64,000 nt of DNA from Rhynchopus euleeides (Eukaryota; Euglenozoa; Diplonemea; Diplonemida; Diplonemidae): the NCBI GenBank assembly GCA_963210315.1, contig OY723255.1, positions 1,612,001 to 1,676,000 on the forward strand, given 5' to 3'. The notes beneath the pieces are model-generated. The model made no database searches. It was not told where the DNA came from and saw nothing but the letters and a program-made list of their open reading frames with translations. This document shows, piece by piece, positions 11,233-20,349 of this stretch; positions within the stretch are counted from its first letter, which is position 1, and each line of letters starts with the position of its first letter. The translations under genes were made by a program, and so were the position numbers.

Positions 11233-11503
11233 CCCACCGTGTACAAAACCAAAATTTTCGACATACCATCAGAGCCGCCCTAATACCTGATCTGACCCGA
11301 AAATCCGACCCATACCCCCCCGGAAACTGTCTGGGGCCCACTTGTGACACCTGATACGCACTTTTGTGATGATTTTTTGGGGTCCTAAAAAATGTACCTC
11401 AGTTTCGTACCTTGCCTTTGTACCTGAACCACTCCCGACCGCATTATTTCGTTCTTTGCAAGGGAAGGGTGTCACTACGCTCACTCAGCACGCCGAGCAA
11501 CAC

Positions 11504-12217
11504 ATGCCGCGTGCCCAGGGCCTCGCAGAGGTGTCAGATGCTGCTGCAGAGGAGTACCTTGCTCGAAAGACGCTCGCCAAACGGGAGATGTGCGGGGTCT
11601 CGGCAGAGAGCGTTGTGGCAGACCTGCGTAAAAAGAAAACGGCACACGACATCGGTGAGGCGACATTATTTCGGGCGCTCCGTCGGGCTGGGTACATAGG
11701 AGAGCGAGTGGGACGTGGTGACGACAGATATATGCAGTGGTGCATCAACTGCACGCACGTGCGGGAAAAGCGGCGTTCCTTGCTAGCCAAGAAAGATGTC
11801 ACCTGCACTCCTACTCCTCCCACTCCTCCTGCTCCTACCCCCACACCAACTGATGTGGGCAGTGAGAGTGATGGCAGCTCCAGAGCAGCAGATGATCTAG
11901 GAAGCAATGAGCGGGTCAGCCGGGCAGACTACCTCAGTCTGTACCGGAAGTACGAAGCGTTGCGGGCCCGCCACCACCGCCTCCAGGAGAGGACCCGAGG
12001 GTTGAGAGTAGGGTTGTACAACGCCAGGGGAGGGTATTCCCCTGGCGTTGAGACATCCCTGGCGACCTTGCGGTCGCACTGTGTGGGGGCTGAGTCAGCA
12101 GGCAGATGCCGATCCAATGACCTTGTTGAGTCCCCACATGGTACACTCTCATACGTGTTGTCGAGACTGCGTGGTGTGCATATCCTGCGGGGCGCAAATT
12201 ACACAGCACAATCATAA
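11504..12217 (+). CDS. Putative HTH DNA-binding protein of element A3
   Basis: A 237-residue frame if started at the ATG at 11504. Upstream codons are open but lie in the terminal inverted repeat. Residues about 10-70 are charged and helical, with the helix-turn-helix-like stretch DIGEATLFRALRRAGYIG. A C/H cluster follows (WCINCTHVREK), then a proline/threonine linker (PTPPTPPAPTPTP), then a basic helical stretch (DYLSLYRKYEALRARHHRLQ). The last ~60 codons look less protein-like and may be non-coding or intronic. An acceptor-like TTCACAG sits at 12258-12264, just before the second frame. Being enclosed by long inverted repeats suggests a transposon-encoded DNA-binding protein. No family recognised. 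Confidence 0.5.
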   Translation: MPRAQGLAEVSDAAAEEYLARKTLAKREMCGVSAESVVADLRKKKTAHDIGEATLFRALRRAGYIGERVGRGDDRYMQWCINCTHVREKRRSLLAKKDVTCTPTPPTPPAPTPTPTDVGSESDGSSRAADDLGSNERVSRADYLSLYRKYEALRARHHRLQERTRGLRVGLYNARGGYSPGVETSLATLRSHCVGAESAGRCRSNDLVESPHGTLSYVLSRLRGVHILRGANYTAQS

Positions 12218-12252
12218 CCACTTCGGCTCTCAGGGCGTACAATATCCCAATC

Positions 12253-12567
12253 GTGCCTTCACAGGCTAAGATCGACGAAGCAAAAGCATCTACAACGCTG
12301 CCTACTAATGCCGATGCAGCCTCCCAGGCGTACGAAGTACTCACAATGACCCATATGCGATCGAAGTACTACACCCAGAAGGTGGCTGAACTCATTCTGC
12401 TGACGCAACAACACAACATTCCCACTAATCAGGTCAAGAAAGACCTTGCCGAGGCACTGGGGAAGGCAACATGCGTGCCACCTGAGCCAGAACCACCGCA
12501 GAAAAGGCAAAGAACGAAAGAATGCGGTCGGGAGTGGTTCAGGTACAAAGGCAAGGTACGAAACTGA
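12253..12567 (+). CDS. Small coiled-coil protein or second exon of A3
   Basis: A 104-codon frame starting at GTG, or entered from a splice acceptor at 12264, since TTCACAG directly precedes GCTAAGATCGACGAAG. The predicted chain is helical (YYTQKVAELILLTQQ, QVKKDLAEALGKA) and ends in a basic tail (PPQKRQRTKECGREW) that lies in the right terminal repeat. It could be the 3' exon of the preceding gene, because frame and phase differ between the two. The function is unknown. Confidence 0.4.
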   Translation: MPSQAKIDEAKASTTLPTNADAASQAYEVLTMTHMRSKYYTQKVAELILLTQQHNIPTNQVKKDLAEALGKATCVPPEPEPPQKRQRTKECGREWFRYKGKVRN

Positions 12568-12769
12568 GGTACATTTTTTAGGACCCCAAAAAATCATTAC
12601 AAAAGTGCGTATCAGGTGTCACAAGTGGGCCCCAGACAGTTTCCGGGGGGGTATGGGTCGGATTTTCGGGTCAGATCAGGTATTAGGGCGGTTCTGATGG
12701 TATGTTGAAAATTTTGGTTTTCGTACGTTTTTAGGGGGGCTTATGACCCCCCCTAGGCATACAGTGCAA

Positions 12770-12860
12770 ACGATAATTATTATCGCATACGATAATTATT
12801 ATCGTATTCCCATTATCGTATATTATCGTATACGATAATATACGATAATTGTGCGATAAT
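12770..12860. repeat. CGATAAT word array, left end of B
   Basis: Repeated CGATAATTATTATCG and CGTATACGATAAT words. The inverse array is at 18985-19175. Confidence 0.9.
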
Positions 12861-13097
12861 TTTTTTGAGATTTTCGGAAAACCAGAAATCAGCCCAGAGC
12901 ACATTGAAAAAGTGGTAAATGTGGAGCCGGAAGCTGCCATTTTTGCTTCTTTGAATTATTGGTGACGGGGGGCTTCACTCAGAAGTGTAGAATGTCCCTC
13001 ACAAATGGGTAGCAGAGACACAACACACATAGTGCCATGACATGTACATCACTATGTCTGTCTGAAGAAGTTTCAGGCACAGTGGGGCGGAGAGGAC

Positions 13098-14012
13098 TCT
13101 GGGGATTGGGCAGTGGCCGTTCCACATGCCCTTCCCCTCGTGACTTACACCCTGTCGCCACCCCACTTCATGGAAAACATGACTACGCAGCAACAGGGTC
13201 ATACTTGCGGCGGTATGCAACCACCAGTACAGCCTGTTGCGGGTTCGCAAAGCCGACTGGTACGCTGCCTTGCCGTCGGGACCCAGATACTGAGGACACC
13301 CCTGTGAGAACACTGAGGGAAGACGTTGGACTAGCCTAGTTGAAGCAGGTGTCGGGGTGACCGAGACAGAGCACCCTGCCCAGAACATGAACAAGAAAGA
13401 CTGTTCGACTGATGGGGAAGAACCTGATAGGCAGGTGTGGTCTTCGGTGCAATGTTTGGAGAGATCAGGAGATTTCTCTTCAAGGCTACCACTTATGTTG
13501 GACTTGGCCTTCGCTCCCGTGAGCAGTGAAAAAGTGAGGAACACCGTTCTTCCCCTCTGACTGACGACCAGTGATGACATAGCGAAGGACCTTGAATGGG
13601 GTTTGAACCCGAGAGAGTCAATACTCAACCAAAGGTATTCTTCAGGACCTGGCACGGAACGGGCGATACGAACGCTCCCACCGTGCGCACGGACCTGTCT
13701 GCAACTCTACAAGGAACCACGGGATGGCGTGCGCACATCACCTCGGAGGCCTCAAGGAGCCTGCCTGACCTGCACGACTCCGCTGCGCTACAAGGCGGAG
13801 CTCGGGCGCCATCCTCACCGACAGCAAGGCAAGGGGTGATGATCATCTGGAGACACCTGAGCCCATGCAGGATCGGAGAGACGCGATCCACCTGAGGGAG
13901 ACCACCATCCACCTCCTTCGGACAGACCACACAGCCTTGTCGATGACCACAGCAGCCCGGACACAGACCAGTACGCGTACCCTGCCTGCAGCACCGGACC
14001 CCACAGGCTCAT
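13098..14012 (-). repeat. Dispersed repeat R3, inverted copy of 55985-56915
   Basis: About 0.9 kb matches the reverse complement of 55985-56915. Landmarks are GGACACAGACCAGTACGCGT, GTGATGATCATCTGGAGACA, CTTGGCCTTCGCTCC and GTGGAACGGCCACTGCCC (in one or the other orientation). Frames through it are interrupted and unlike any domain I know. Confidence 0.85.
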
Positions 14013-14245
14013 CTTACCCTTCCTGGTGCTGGGAGAATGGTAGTGATCTCTATTCATAGATGTACCGCCCTTGGAAAAAAAAGGGGAAAAAGGGCGGGGA
14101 AAAAATCGGTCAAAAATGGCGTTTCGCCCGTGAAACTTTTCCTTAGCCCCTGAAACGCCCTTGAAACGCCCCTGGAAAAAAAAAGGGCGTTTCAGGGGCT
14201 CCTGAAGGGCTCCTGAGGGGCGCCTCAGGGGCTCCTCAGGGGCGC

Positions 14246-16077
14246 CTCAGCCAAAAAAAAACACAAGTCGTAGGGGGGCCCAACACCCCATATTCCCCCT
14301 TGTAGGACCAAAAAGTGCACGAAAGGGGTTAAAACGGCGTAATTCGTTGGTTTTTTGCATTTCCCTGCATTTCCCAGCCAAAAATCGATTTTTGGCTGGG
14401 CGAGGACAATGCGAAAATCGCGAAAAATGTGAAAAAATCGGATTTTTCACAGAGGCTCAAAAACGTGTTTCTGGGTGCAAAATAGGCCCAGAAACAGGTT
14501 TCTCGACGTTTTTGGGTGACTTTTCGGTGGTGTCGTCTTTTTGCGGCCAAAATTTATCGATTTCCTAAGGATTCTGCATCTGTGAGTAATGAGAGCCGGA
14601 AAGGCAGAAGACGCCTTGGCGGCCGTACTCAGAACCTCCACTGAACAGCCCATTCCCCTGACCCCAGCCCTGGCCCCGCCCTCTGCCCCCACCCCCATGC
14701 AAGCTCATGCACCCATCGCATTGCTGCCTTGTTGCCTTGATTTTCGCTGCTTTTCTTTTTCAGAATTGTAAAATAAACATTCAAGACGGAGTGCTTTTTT
14801 GCCGAAAGTTTAGGTGACCCGATGATGGGGATGCAGCACCCCGAGGGTCTTACCTACCGGGCGGTTGGGGGGCGGTGGGGCAGGGCAACTTTGGGTGCAG
14901 ATTTACGTACACAAAGCGGCGTGAGACTGTGCATGTCAGCGGCCTTGCGTGGTGGCCCCCCTAGGTGACTATGTTCGGATGTCTGGGAATGGAATGAAAA
15001 CCCCCATATGGCTGCCTGCGCCCTTGTGGAATTAGAGGTGGTCGGGAATCGGTCGGAAACCAGTACTCCTGCTGGCGCTCGTCGTGTGTGTGGAGCATCT
15101 GTAGACGCCCGGCAACTCAGCCATCTTGCCCCCGCGCAAGCTCTGCCTGGCCGTGGAAGAGGATGACACACGGTCTGAATCTGGACTCTCTCTCGTGGTG
15201 GCACCGAATAACTGTGACTCTAGGTGACTCCACATAAACACACTCCCACTGGTCTGTGGCAAAGGGAGAATGACTACATGCCTTGAGAGAGAGACCTCCG
15301 GCCTGAAAGGACAAGCATGAAAAGCCGGAATAGATCAGATAGAGTACAGACTCAGGTGCACGAACCGATCCTTCGGCAGCTACCTGCTTGGTTTGCTGGT
15401 GTATGGTTGAGCGCTGCTTGTGTACGTAAATTTTGCTTATATGAACACTCCGCCTTCACCGAAGGTGAAGAAACCCAATTCCCAACACGAGCGGTGTGGC
15501 ACCCCCTTGGTGTCGCGTCCCTTTGGACATCGACCCCAGAGGTAACCCGCAGGTTGTTGTTTCTTCAAAGAAACACGTCGATTCTGTCCCCCACAGCACA
15601 GTACTTGCTGCTTGCCCACGATTTCCACATTTTAAAAATTCGAACCAAATGAAGGTGGTCCAACACTTAGCACGTCCTTGCCGCTGTCGGAGGCCGTCGA
15701 GGTGACCCGGAAAAGAAGGACCGCCCGCCCGTTGAGCACTTTCCACGTCGTTTGAGGTGTGGAAGCTCGAGTGATGCCTGCTCGTTGTTACCGGTCCACG
15801 TCATTTCAGGTCGATCCGTCGAAGTCCACCAGTCCCGTGCGCCGCGGTACCGTCCGGTCATATCCACTTCGGCGGTCAGACGCGCGTCCTCCGCCCATAG
15901 CACCACCCCTCGCATCCCCGCTCCGCCTTGTGTTCCTACCACGCGGATAGCCGAAGTGGTGCTGATGCTGCCCTCCGGTGAGCAGCGTGTCCTGCAATTT
16001 CCTTCGTTCGCGTATGCAATCACAATTACACGGGGTTGTAATTAAATTCACCATCCGACAGGACACGGCACAGAACT
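14246..16077. other. 5' non-coding part of element C, no other gene seen
   Basis: Contains short self-complementary words such as GCCAAAAATCGATTTTTGGC (14382-14401) and GTTTCTGGG...CCCAGAAAC (about 14467-14501). The rest is non-repetitive, with overlapping unsupported frames. The stretch before the ATG at 16078 has CCGACAG and CACGGCACAG, either of which could be a splice acceptor. Confidence 0.5.
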
Positions 16078-18480
16078 ATGCCGCCGGCGGGCAAGAGAAC
16101 CTCGAGCAGCCAGGGGCAGCGACCAGCCAATTCCCGCGATAATAAGCGTGCGAGATCGACAGTCGTTGCGAGTGCTCCCGCGGCTTCGACAGCACCAAAA
16201 CCTGCGGAACCGACAACGCCGACTGCGACGAAGGCAGCAGCCAAGAAGCCCGGTCAGAAGCCAGCGGGGAAGAAGGCCACGTCGGTGGCTGTCCCGGCGC
16301 GCCAGCTGTCGCAAGAGCTAGAGAAGAGCCCTGCGAAGAATACGCGGTCGCATAAGGCGAATGTGACCCCGGCCTTCGTGTGGAAGGAGCACCGCGCCGC
16401 CCTGGAGAAGATGGGGTACACCCTCTGCACAGTGCGGGAAATCACCGCAAAGCCGATGCGCGACATCCTGATCGCAGCAGGCTATGATCCTGCGGACAAG
16501 ATCATTTTTGACACTTGGTGCGAGAAGGTATGGTCCTTGATTGCCTTGTTTGTCACGTCCTTCCCATTCTGGCAGATGCGTGAAGTCGTGCACATGGACG
16601 CCCTCTCGGCGCACGCCAGGACGGCCCGCCACCAGGGATGCAAGCCTGCGGAGAAGAAGGATGATGACGCCTGCAGGCGTCATGATGATGGTGCTGACAG
16701 CACCGATGCCGAGGCCGACGACGTCCCGAGTGTCCCGACGAAAGTCCCGAGTGTCACGTCAGCGGGGGGCTCTTCTCTGCAGGCCATGAAGAAGGATTTT
16801 GCCGCTGCATGTGCGTACGGTGGCCTCACAGACACCCAGGCATCCTGGATGGCGGTGTTTATCCGTCGTCATATCCTCGAGACCTTCCCGAAATGCAAGC
16901 GCATCAGTGCATCATTCGCGCAGGTTCTCAAGGAGGACCTGGCATTCGTGGATGCTGTTGTCAAACGCTCCACAGGGGTGGCTATCGACGGCACCTCCGT
17001 CCGCAACCAGATTGTCGGGGTGCGGGCCGTCACTTCGGATGTGTGGGTGGATACGTTCTGGCTGGAGGATGGTACCACCATCACCTCCGGGGCGATGCAC
17101 GATATCCTTGCCCGTGTCGCAGAGAAGTTCCCTTCTGCCCGGTATGTTCTCCTGGATCGGGCGTCATACAACGTCGCCGGAGTAAAGGGCTTGACAGAGA
17201 AGCTCGAGGTTGTCTGGTGCGTTGGGCACTGCCTGCACAACGCCGTCAGGTGTTTCTTGCAGACCATGCCCGCTGCCTACAACATACTGCTCCTCACTAA
17301 GCAGATGATGTTCAAGGCAACAACTCGTGCGGAGAGGTACCTCAGCTTCCAGAAGAAGCTCCTGCAGGCCCCGTCTGCGGCGCCTCATGACCTCTTGAGA
17401 AAGAAGATGCTGAGCCTGCGGGATGCGCATGTCCACCAGCTGTTCACTACGAAGAAGGCAGCAGATACTCTGGAGGAGTACCGGGCGGAACTGAGGACAC
17501 ACAACATACCCGATGACATCATCACGCTGTCGACCATCCAGGACGTCATCGACCATCTCGGTGTGGAGGTTGTCGAAAAGGTCAACGCCGAAAACCTCGT
17601 GAACTCGGGCGGCACTCGGTACACCTCGTCGTATCGTCACGTCCTTCACGTGTCGGAGAGACAGGCAGCCATCATGGGCTTTGTGGCAGAGGAGTGCGCC
17701 ACCTTCAAGAGCAAGGCCTGCGAGTCTGCCAGAAAATTACTGGAGCTCTTCAACGGCCCTCGGGAGGCTGTTGACCAGGCGTGGTGCGACATCCGTTTGA
17801 TGGAGGCTGCATTGCGGCCCGTGGCATCGGCAAGCGACCGTCTCTGCGACACCTCACGCAAGAGCCCCCAAATCGAGTCGATAAAGTCGATATTCGACGG
17901 GTTGGTTCGTTCTCTGAACGATCCTGAACAGGTCGCTGATGATGCTGGTGTCGAATTGACTGAATCGCAACGCAGTGCATCCACCGGCTTGGCTAAAAAG
18001 ATTGAAGATGCTTACAAGAACCACAAGAACCACGCCATGTTCGAGAGTGTGCAGTTCCTCCACCCTTCGGTTGTGACACTTCATGTAGAGGACGCGAACC
18101 TGCTGGTCGACGCTCTGCGCTCTGCGTTTCCCCTGTGGTGGTCACCGGCAGTCGAAGAGGAGTACAAGACGTGGGCTCTGAACAAGCACTCTTTCGCTGG
18201 AAATGCCAGGTCGTACTGGTCCACACTGGATGAGGCGGACTGGCCTTCTTTGAAACCATTCGCCGATCTCGTCCTGAGCCTGAGTTGCGTGGTGACACAT
18301 GTTGACAGTGCCTTTTCTGGCATGCATGTGTTCACCAGCAACAAGAGGCGCCGCCGCCTCACAGAACAGAATCTGTCCGTGCGGGCAATGCTTTTCGTCA
18401 ACAAGGATGTGAAGAACAGGTTCCAGGAAGGTGCTGACCCGGAGTCCAGTGATGAGAGTGGTTCGACGGTCTCACTGTGA
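16078..18480 (+). CDS. hAT-superfamily-like transposase, intact, 800 residues
   Basis: Residues 1-95 are basic and low in complexity (alanine, lysine, proline). From about 295 the protein follows the hAT/DUF659 order. The first catalytic Asp is D304 in GVAIDGTSVRNQ. The second is D360 in YVLLDRASYNVAG, corresponding to the usual TDNA.N block. A CxxH pair, C381/H384 in VVWCVGHCLHN, follows. A long insertion region covers 400-690, and a C-terminal dimerisation segment starts at YWSTLDEADWPSLKPFA (about 713). At the usual ERxFS site, which carries the third acidic residue in Hermes-type enzymes, it reads HVDSAFS (D743). The triad would then be D-D-D. There are no stops or frameshifts, the length suits the family, and the ATG at 16078 is the first in frame. 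It lies inside element C and probably moves it. Confidence 0.85.
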   Translation: MPPAGKRTSSSQGQRPANSRDNKRARSTVVASAPAASTAPKPAEPTTPTATKAAAKKPGQKPAGKKATSVAVPARQLSQELEKSPAKNTRSHKANVTPAFVWKEHRAALEKMGYTLCTVREITAKPMRDILIAAGYDPADKIIFDTWCEKVWSLIALFVTSFPFWQMREVVHMDALSAHARTARHQGCKPAEKKDDDACRRHDDGADSTDAEADDVPSVPTKVPSVTSAGGSSLQAMKKDFAAACAYGGLTDTQASWMAVFIRRHILETFPKCKRISASFAQVLKEDLAFVDAVVKRSTGVAIDGTSVRNQIVGVRAVTSDVWVDTFWLEDGTTITSGAMHDILARVAEKFPSARYVLLDRASYNVAGVKGLTEKLEVVWCVGHCLHNAVRCFLQTMPAAYNILLLTKQMMFKATTRAERYLSFQKKLLQAPSAAPHDLLRKKMLSLRDAHVHQLFTTKKAADTLEEYRAELRTHNIPDDIITLSTIQDVIDHLGVEVVEKVNAENLVNSGGTRYTSSYRHVLHVSERQAAIMGFVAEECATFKSKACESARKLLELFNGPREAVDQAWCDIRLMEAALRPVASASDRLCDTSRKSPQIESIKSIFDGLVRSLNDPEQVADDAGVELTESQRSASTGLAKKIEDAYKNHKNHAMFESVQFLHPSVVTLHVEDANLLVDALRSAFPLWWSPAVEEEYKTWALNKHSFAGNARSYWSTLDEADWPSLKPFADLVLSLSCVVTHVDSAFSGMHVFTSNKRRRRLTEQNLSVRAMLFVNKDVKNRFQEGADPESSDESGSTVSL

Positions 18481-18709
18481 GAGAACCTGTGCACGGTGCA
18501 GCACGTTCGGCTGCTCGCGAAAATAGGTTGTTGTTGTTACACGTTACACGGGTTGCCGCCCAGTCCAAGCGGCTTTACACATCTACATTTCCTCCCTCGT
18601 GCGTAGCCAATTGGCCATGGTCAGCTTGCCAGCTGCCGTGCGCCACGTGGCGCAAGGCACCTCTGTGTGCCCAAATAAAGTCCAGTAGCCCACCCAGAAA
18701 ACCCCCATT
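18481..18709. other. Transposase 3' flank
   Basis: AAATAAAG-like A-rich words near 18670 could act in polyadenylation. Nothing else is seen before the subterminal array. Confidence 0.4.
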
Positions 18710-18984
18710 TTTCCGCCCCTGACCCGCCCTTTTTTGAGGAACGCCCTTTTTTTTTCGGCCATTTTTCGCCCTTTTTGCCCGTTTTTTAGCGGTAGATTCG
18801 CCCCTCAGGAGCCCTTTTTCGAAAAAGGGCTAAGTGCCCCTGGGGCGCCCTTTTTCCCCTTTTTTTTCCAAGGGCGGTACATCTATGTCTATTTTGTGGC
18901 TGATTGTGGCCCTTGGCGGGGTTTGGTGGCGTTTGGCGGTGGTAAACTGGAGATTTCGGTGATTGGTTTCGGGCAAAATCAGGT

Positions 18985-19175
18985 GGGTATCGCATACGAT
19001 AATGGGATTATCGTATGTTATCGCATACGATAATAATTATCGTATCCGGTCGTATACGATAATGGGATTATCGCATCATACGATAATGGATTATCGTATG
19101 CGATAATAAATTATCGTATGCGATAATTTTCCGAAAATTATCGTATCTGGTATATGTGCGATAATAATTATCGTT
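18985..19175. repeat. CGATAAT word array, right end of B
   Basis: Dense CGATAAT/ATTATCG words, the inverse of the left array and about twice as long. A 13-bp G run follows just outside the element. Confidence 0.9.
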
Positions 19176-19204
19176 TGCACTGTATGCCTAGGGGGGGGGG
19201 GGGG

Positions 19205-20119
19205 TGTTTGGAGTTCACCTAACTTTCACTGCAGTTTGCACTCTCTTCTTCTCTCCCCCCCACCCCCAAAACGGACTAACATTGCAAGAAGGTGCTGGGA
19301 GACTTGCTTTTCCATTCACTCTCGACAATCAAATACCCCCCACCGGTTTAATAGTTTTTTTATGGCGAATGATGCTTATTATTCGTATGGCACCTATCTT
19401 CCCTCATTCACACTGTGGTGGCTCTTCAGAGGGCCTGCGCGTTGTCCTGCCAGCCTGGGGTGGGCTTGGGTGGGTCGATGCTATGCAGGCTCCGCCCTTC
19501 TGCTTCTCCAGGGCTCTGAGAGACGACAAAAAGGATTGCCGGGTTTCTTTTGTTTTGTTTGTGCAACCTTCTGGTCACCTGCACGTTGGGGCGTGGAGTG
19601 TAGGTGAACAAAACATTGCTCCCACTGCAACCTTTTTAGTTCTGAACGCCTTCCGTGAGCACGGTGCGTTTCACACAAAAAAAATAGGGTCTGTGTAGTA
19701 GCCTAGCTCTCACAGTGCCTGTGATTGTCGACACCAAAAAAAAAAAAAAAATAGCCACCCGCCAGCAGGGCTGTTCCTAACTGGGGGGCTTGTTCCCCAC
19801 TTTCAGGATTCTGAACTTTTTTTCTAAGAATTTTTGTAAGGGGGGCCCTCGCTACGAGTCACTGTGAGTCACGAGTCGTCAGTTGTCAGCCAAACATGGC
19901 TGACTTCTCACTTTTTCTCACTCAGTCACACTTGGTAGCGAGGGCCCCCAAGGGGAAAAAAAGTTTTTTCTAAGAATTTTGTTAGGGGAATTTTTTTCTA
20001 AGGTTGTTTCGCAGAGGAAAAAACTTTTTCTAAGTTTTCCCCAGTCGACAGGGCGCGCACAAGGATGGAAGGGAAGTCTGTCCCACGTACCGTTCGCCTT
20101 GCTGGCCAACTGGAGAGCC
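19205..20119. other. No gene seen; short repeat fragments
   Basis: Holds a fragment shared with 39299-39350 (TTGCAAGAAGGTGCTGGG, GACTTGCTTTTCCATTCAC) and the R13 element at 19841-19949. Frames here are not supported. Confidence 0.5.
19841..19949. mobile_element. R13 terminal-inverted-repeat element, full copy
   Basis: Ends are GGGGGCCCTCGCTAC and GTAGCGAGGGCCCCC, exact inverses over 15 bp. The internal GAGTCACTGTGAGTCACGAG and CAGCCAAACATGGCTG match the copy at 466-562. Confidence 0.8.
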
Positions 20120-20349
20120 AGACGTTCACTACCGTGGCCTCCGGCGGCTGGGGGGCTCCGCCCCCCAGACCCCCCTGTGGCGTACGTCTCGTACTCAAGT
20201 CCTTCGAATCCCATCAAGTCGGGGTCCAACCACTCCAGTCGCCTCTGAGGACGCAGCCAACTTGCACAGAATCTGTACGCCCACACGAACAGATGTTCGC
20301 TACCGTGGCCTCCGGCGGCTGGGGGGCTCACGCCCCCCAGACCCCCCAT
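20120..20349 (-). repeat. Pair of HP hairpin repeats (copies 5 and 6)
   Basis: Hairpin units at 20120-20180 and 20289-20349 on the minus strand. The spacer, reversed, matches the spacer of the 5278-5514 pair (GTTGGCTGCGTCC, ACTGGAGTGGTTGGA, GACTTGAGTACGAGAC). Confidence 0.85.

Larger units (their letters stand above)
5871..11242. mobile_element. Element A2: 5.4 kb with TACATGTA-array terminal inverted repeats
   Basis: The left end CACGGTGGGATCTTGTAA continues into TTTACATGTATAACTAC and an array of TACATGTA words. The right end is its exact inverse for at least 90 bp (about 11150-11242). The element is bordered GTA...TAC. It contains two MITE copies, a CCGGACATG word array, hairpin repeats and two local tandem duplications. 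I see no transposase inside, so it is non-autonomous or has collected other insertions. Confidence 0.75.
11246..12721 (+). mobile_element. Element A3: 1.48 kb, ~215-bp TIRs, own ORFs
   Basis: The inverted arms 11246-11464 and about 12505-12721 agree over nearly their whole length. Both contain AAAACCAAAATTTTC at the edge, then ACCTGATCTGACCCG, CCGGAAACTGTCTGGGGC and GTACCTCAGTTTCGTACC. Two plus-strand reading frames fill the space between the arms. The element is bordered by GTAC. Neither frame shows a recognisable DDE, HUH, tyrosine or serine recombinase motif, so it is either non-autonomous with accessory genes or mobilised by an unrecognised enzyme. Confidence 0.75.
5849..12755. mobile_element. 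Outer inverted-repeat host (A) containing elements A2 and A3
   Basis: The left end TAGGGGGGGTCATAAGCCC (5849-5867) is the inverse of the right end at 12737-12755. Remove A2 (5871-11242) and A3 (11246-12721) and only about 60 bp of host remains, itself nearly palindromic. The host was therefore probably a tiny palindromic element, into which two others inserted side by side at a GTAC site. Confidence 0.65.
14055..18887 (+). mobile_element. Element C: complete 4.8-kb hAT-like transposon
   Basis: The left end CATAGATGTACCGCCCTTGG continues as an A run, GGGG, an A run and GGGCG. The right end (about 18846-18887) is its inverse. TCTATT occurs directly outside both ends (14049-14054 and 18888-18893), a likely 6-bp target duplication. 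Subterminal arrays of GGGGC(T/G)CCTGA and GCCCTTTTT words (14130-14245, 18710-18880) resemble transposase-binding repeats. The element carries an uninterrupted transposase at 16078-18480, so it may be autonomous. A TA-only target with CCGCCCTTGG ends is an alternative reading. Confidence 0.8.
12762..19182. mobile_element. Element B: 6.4 kb with CGATAAT-array terminal repeats, TA-flanked
   Basis: The left end CAGTGCAAACGATAATTATT and the right end are inverses, and both run into arrays of CGATAAT/ATTATCG words (12770-12860 and 18985-19175). TA borders both ends. The flanks read CCCTAGGCA and TGCCTAGGG, so the empty site would be a perfect palindrome centred on TA. Inside are repeat R3 (13098-14012) and element C with its transposase. 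CAGTG termini fit either hAT or Tc1/mariner ends, and which enzyme moves B is not clear. Confidence 0.75.
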
